Positions 4,921-5,137 of a stretch of 5,137 nt of DNA are shown here, one piece after another; position 1 is the stretch's first letter, and each line of letters starts with the position of its first letter. The notes beneath the pieces are model-generated. The model saw nothing but the letters and a program-made list of their open reading frames with translations. It was not told the DNA's origin and did no database searches. Origin of the DNA: Candidatus Cloacimonadota bacterium. Its GTDB lineage: Bacteria; Cloacimonadota; Cloacimonadia; JGIOTU-2. A program made the position numbers and the translations under genes. Location of the stretch: contig DRBZ01000113.1 of the NCBI GenBank assembly GCA_011043895.1, positions 1-5,137 of the forward strand. Reading direction: 5' to 3'.

Positions 4921-5026
4921 GAAGCAGGTGATGCCTATGAATCCTGATTGGAATCGAGATGAATAGATAAGTCATGTTAGATTATTTATCAGTACTAGTC
5001 ACTCCAACCGTCAAATCAATCAAATA

Positions 5027-5060
5027 TTACATTGCACAAGATTCGAATCTTGTGTTACAT
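5027..5060. repeat. Perfect 20-bp palindrome between TTACAT direct repeats
   Basis: CACAAGATTC followed directly by its reverse complement GAATCTTGTG occupies 5035-5054 without mismatch. TTACAT stands at 5027-5032 on the left (2 nt away) and at 5055-5060 on the right (abutting). The symmetry suits a dimeric repressor operator or a cruciform-forming site upstream of a gene that may begin just beyond the right edge. The remaining sequence between 4967 and 5137 shows nothing else I recognise. Confidence 0.6.
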
Positions 5061-5132
5061 AATAAGAATTGAACATATGAGCATAAAAGCACGGAGTTTA
5101 ATAATTTTATGATTATAGAAATATATTGTTTT

Positions 5133-5137
5133 AGGAG
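5133..5137 (+). promoter_or_regulatory. Possible ribosome binding site of a gene starting beyond the right edge
   Basis: The window ends in TTAGGAG after an AT-rich stretch (GATTATAGAAATATATTG). AGGAG in this position would place a start codon about 5-10 nt outside the window. Whether one exists cannot be seen. Confidence 0.3.

Noticed and set aside
4835..4966. Plus-strand 43-codon frame starting MNNTILLFNL, with AGGA 7 nt upstream of the ATG
   Set aside because: The spacing looks plausible, but the frame lies in the degenerate repeat block, the AGGA belongs to the repeat-like phrase CTGATAGGATTT, and the product (STRIRKISVDLRAK...) resembles repeat translation rather than a protein family.
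5035..5054. tRNA T-arm or attachment-site remnant suggested by GATTCGAATC
   Set aside because: With TTCGAAT as the loop, the closing pair would be A-C instead of G-C, and no acceptor stem, anticodon arm or CCA is visible around it.

Overview
The window is AT-rich bacterial DNA. The best fit is an uncultured member of the Fibrobacteres-Chlorobi-Bacteroidetes (FCB) or a neighbouring candidate phylum, for example a Cloacimonadota- or WOR-3-like lineage. The grounds are a remnant of a type IX secretion (Por) / FlgD-like C-terminal sorting domain at the left edge, a clostripain-family lipoprotein, and intergenic spacers full of degenerate repeats of a kind I associate with such genomes. The short 351-residue IspG argues against typical Bacteroidota, which usually carry the long form with an insert. 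The phylum assignment is inference.

Left edge (1-336, no intact gene). On the minus strand this holds a broken fragment of a T9SS-type sorting domain (YPNPF...KIYNVKGQLVRNL). An exact 16-bp tandem duplication breaks its frame. It is bracketed by two arrays of 7-bp period that run in opposite orientations.

Minus-strand genes (337-3059). Reading leftwards these are a small two-helix membrane protein on its own, a probable terminator, then a compact three-gene operon: ogt (DNA alkyl repair), ispG (isoprenoid precursor synthesis) and a short Ppx/GppA phosphatase. ogt and ispG overlap as ATGA, and ispG and ppx are 5 nt apart, so the three are almost certainly co-transcribed. Their functions do not form one pathway; this looks like a housekeeping cluster.

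Divergent spacer (3060-3546). It holds a promoter for the small membrane gene, a short hairpin, a 94-bp MITE/REP-like element with terminal inverted repeats, and the upstream region of the next gene.

Plus-strand gene (3547-4752). A complete clostripain-like (peptidase C11) cysteine protease with a lipoprotein signal peptide and an intact His/Cys dyad.

Right edge (4753-5137, no convincing gene). It holds a degenerate interspersed-repeat block, a perfect 20-bp palindrome between TTACAT direct repeats, and an AGGAG at the very last bases that may be the ribosome binding site of a gene beginning just outside.

I see no complete novel defence or mobile system. The most unusual content is the frameshifted sorting-domain relic and the repeat architecture around it.
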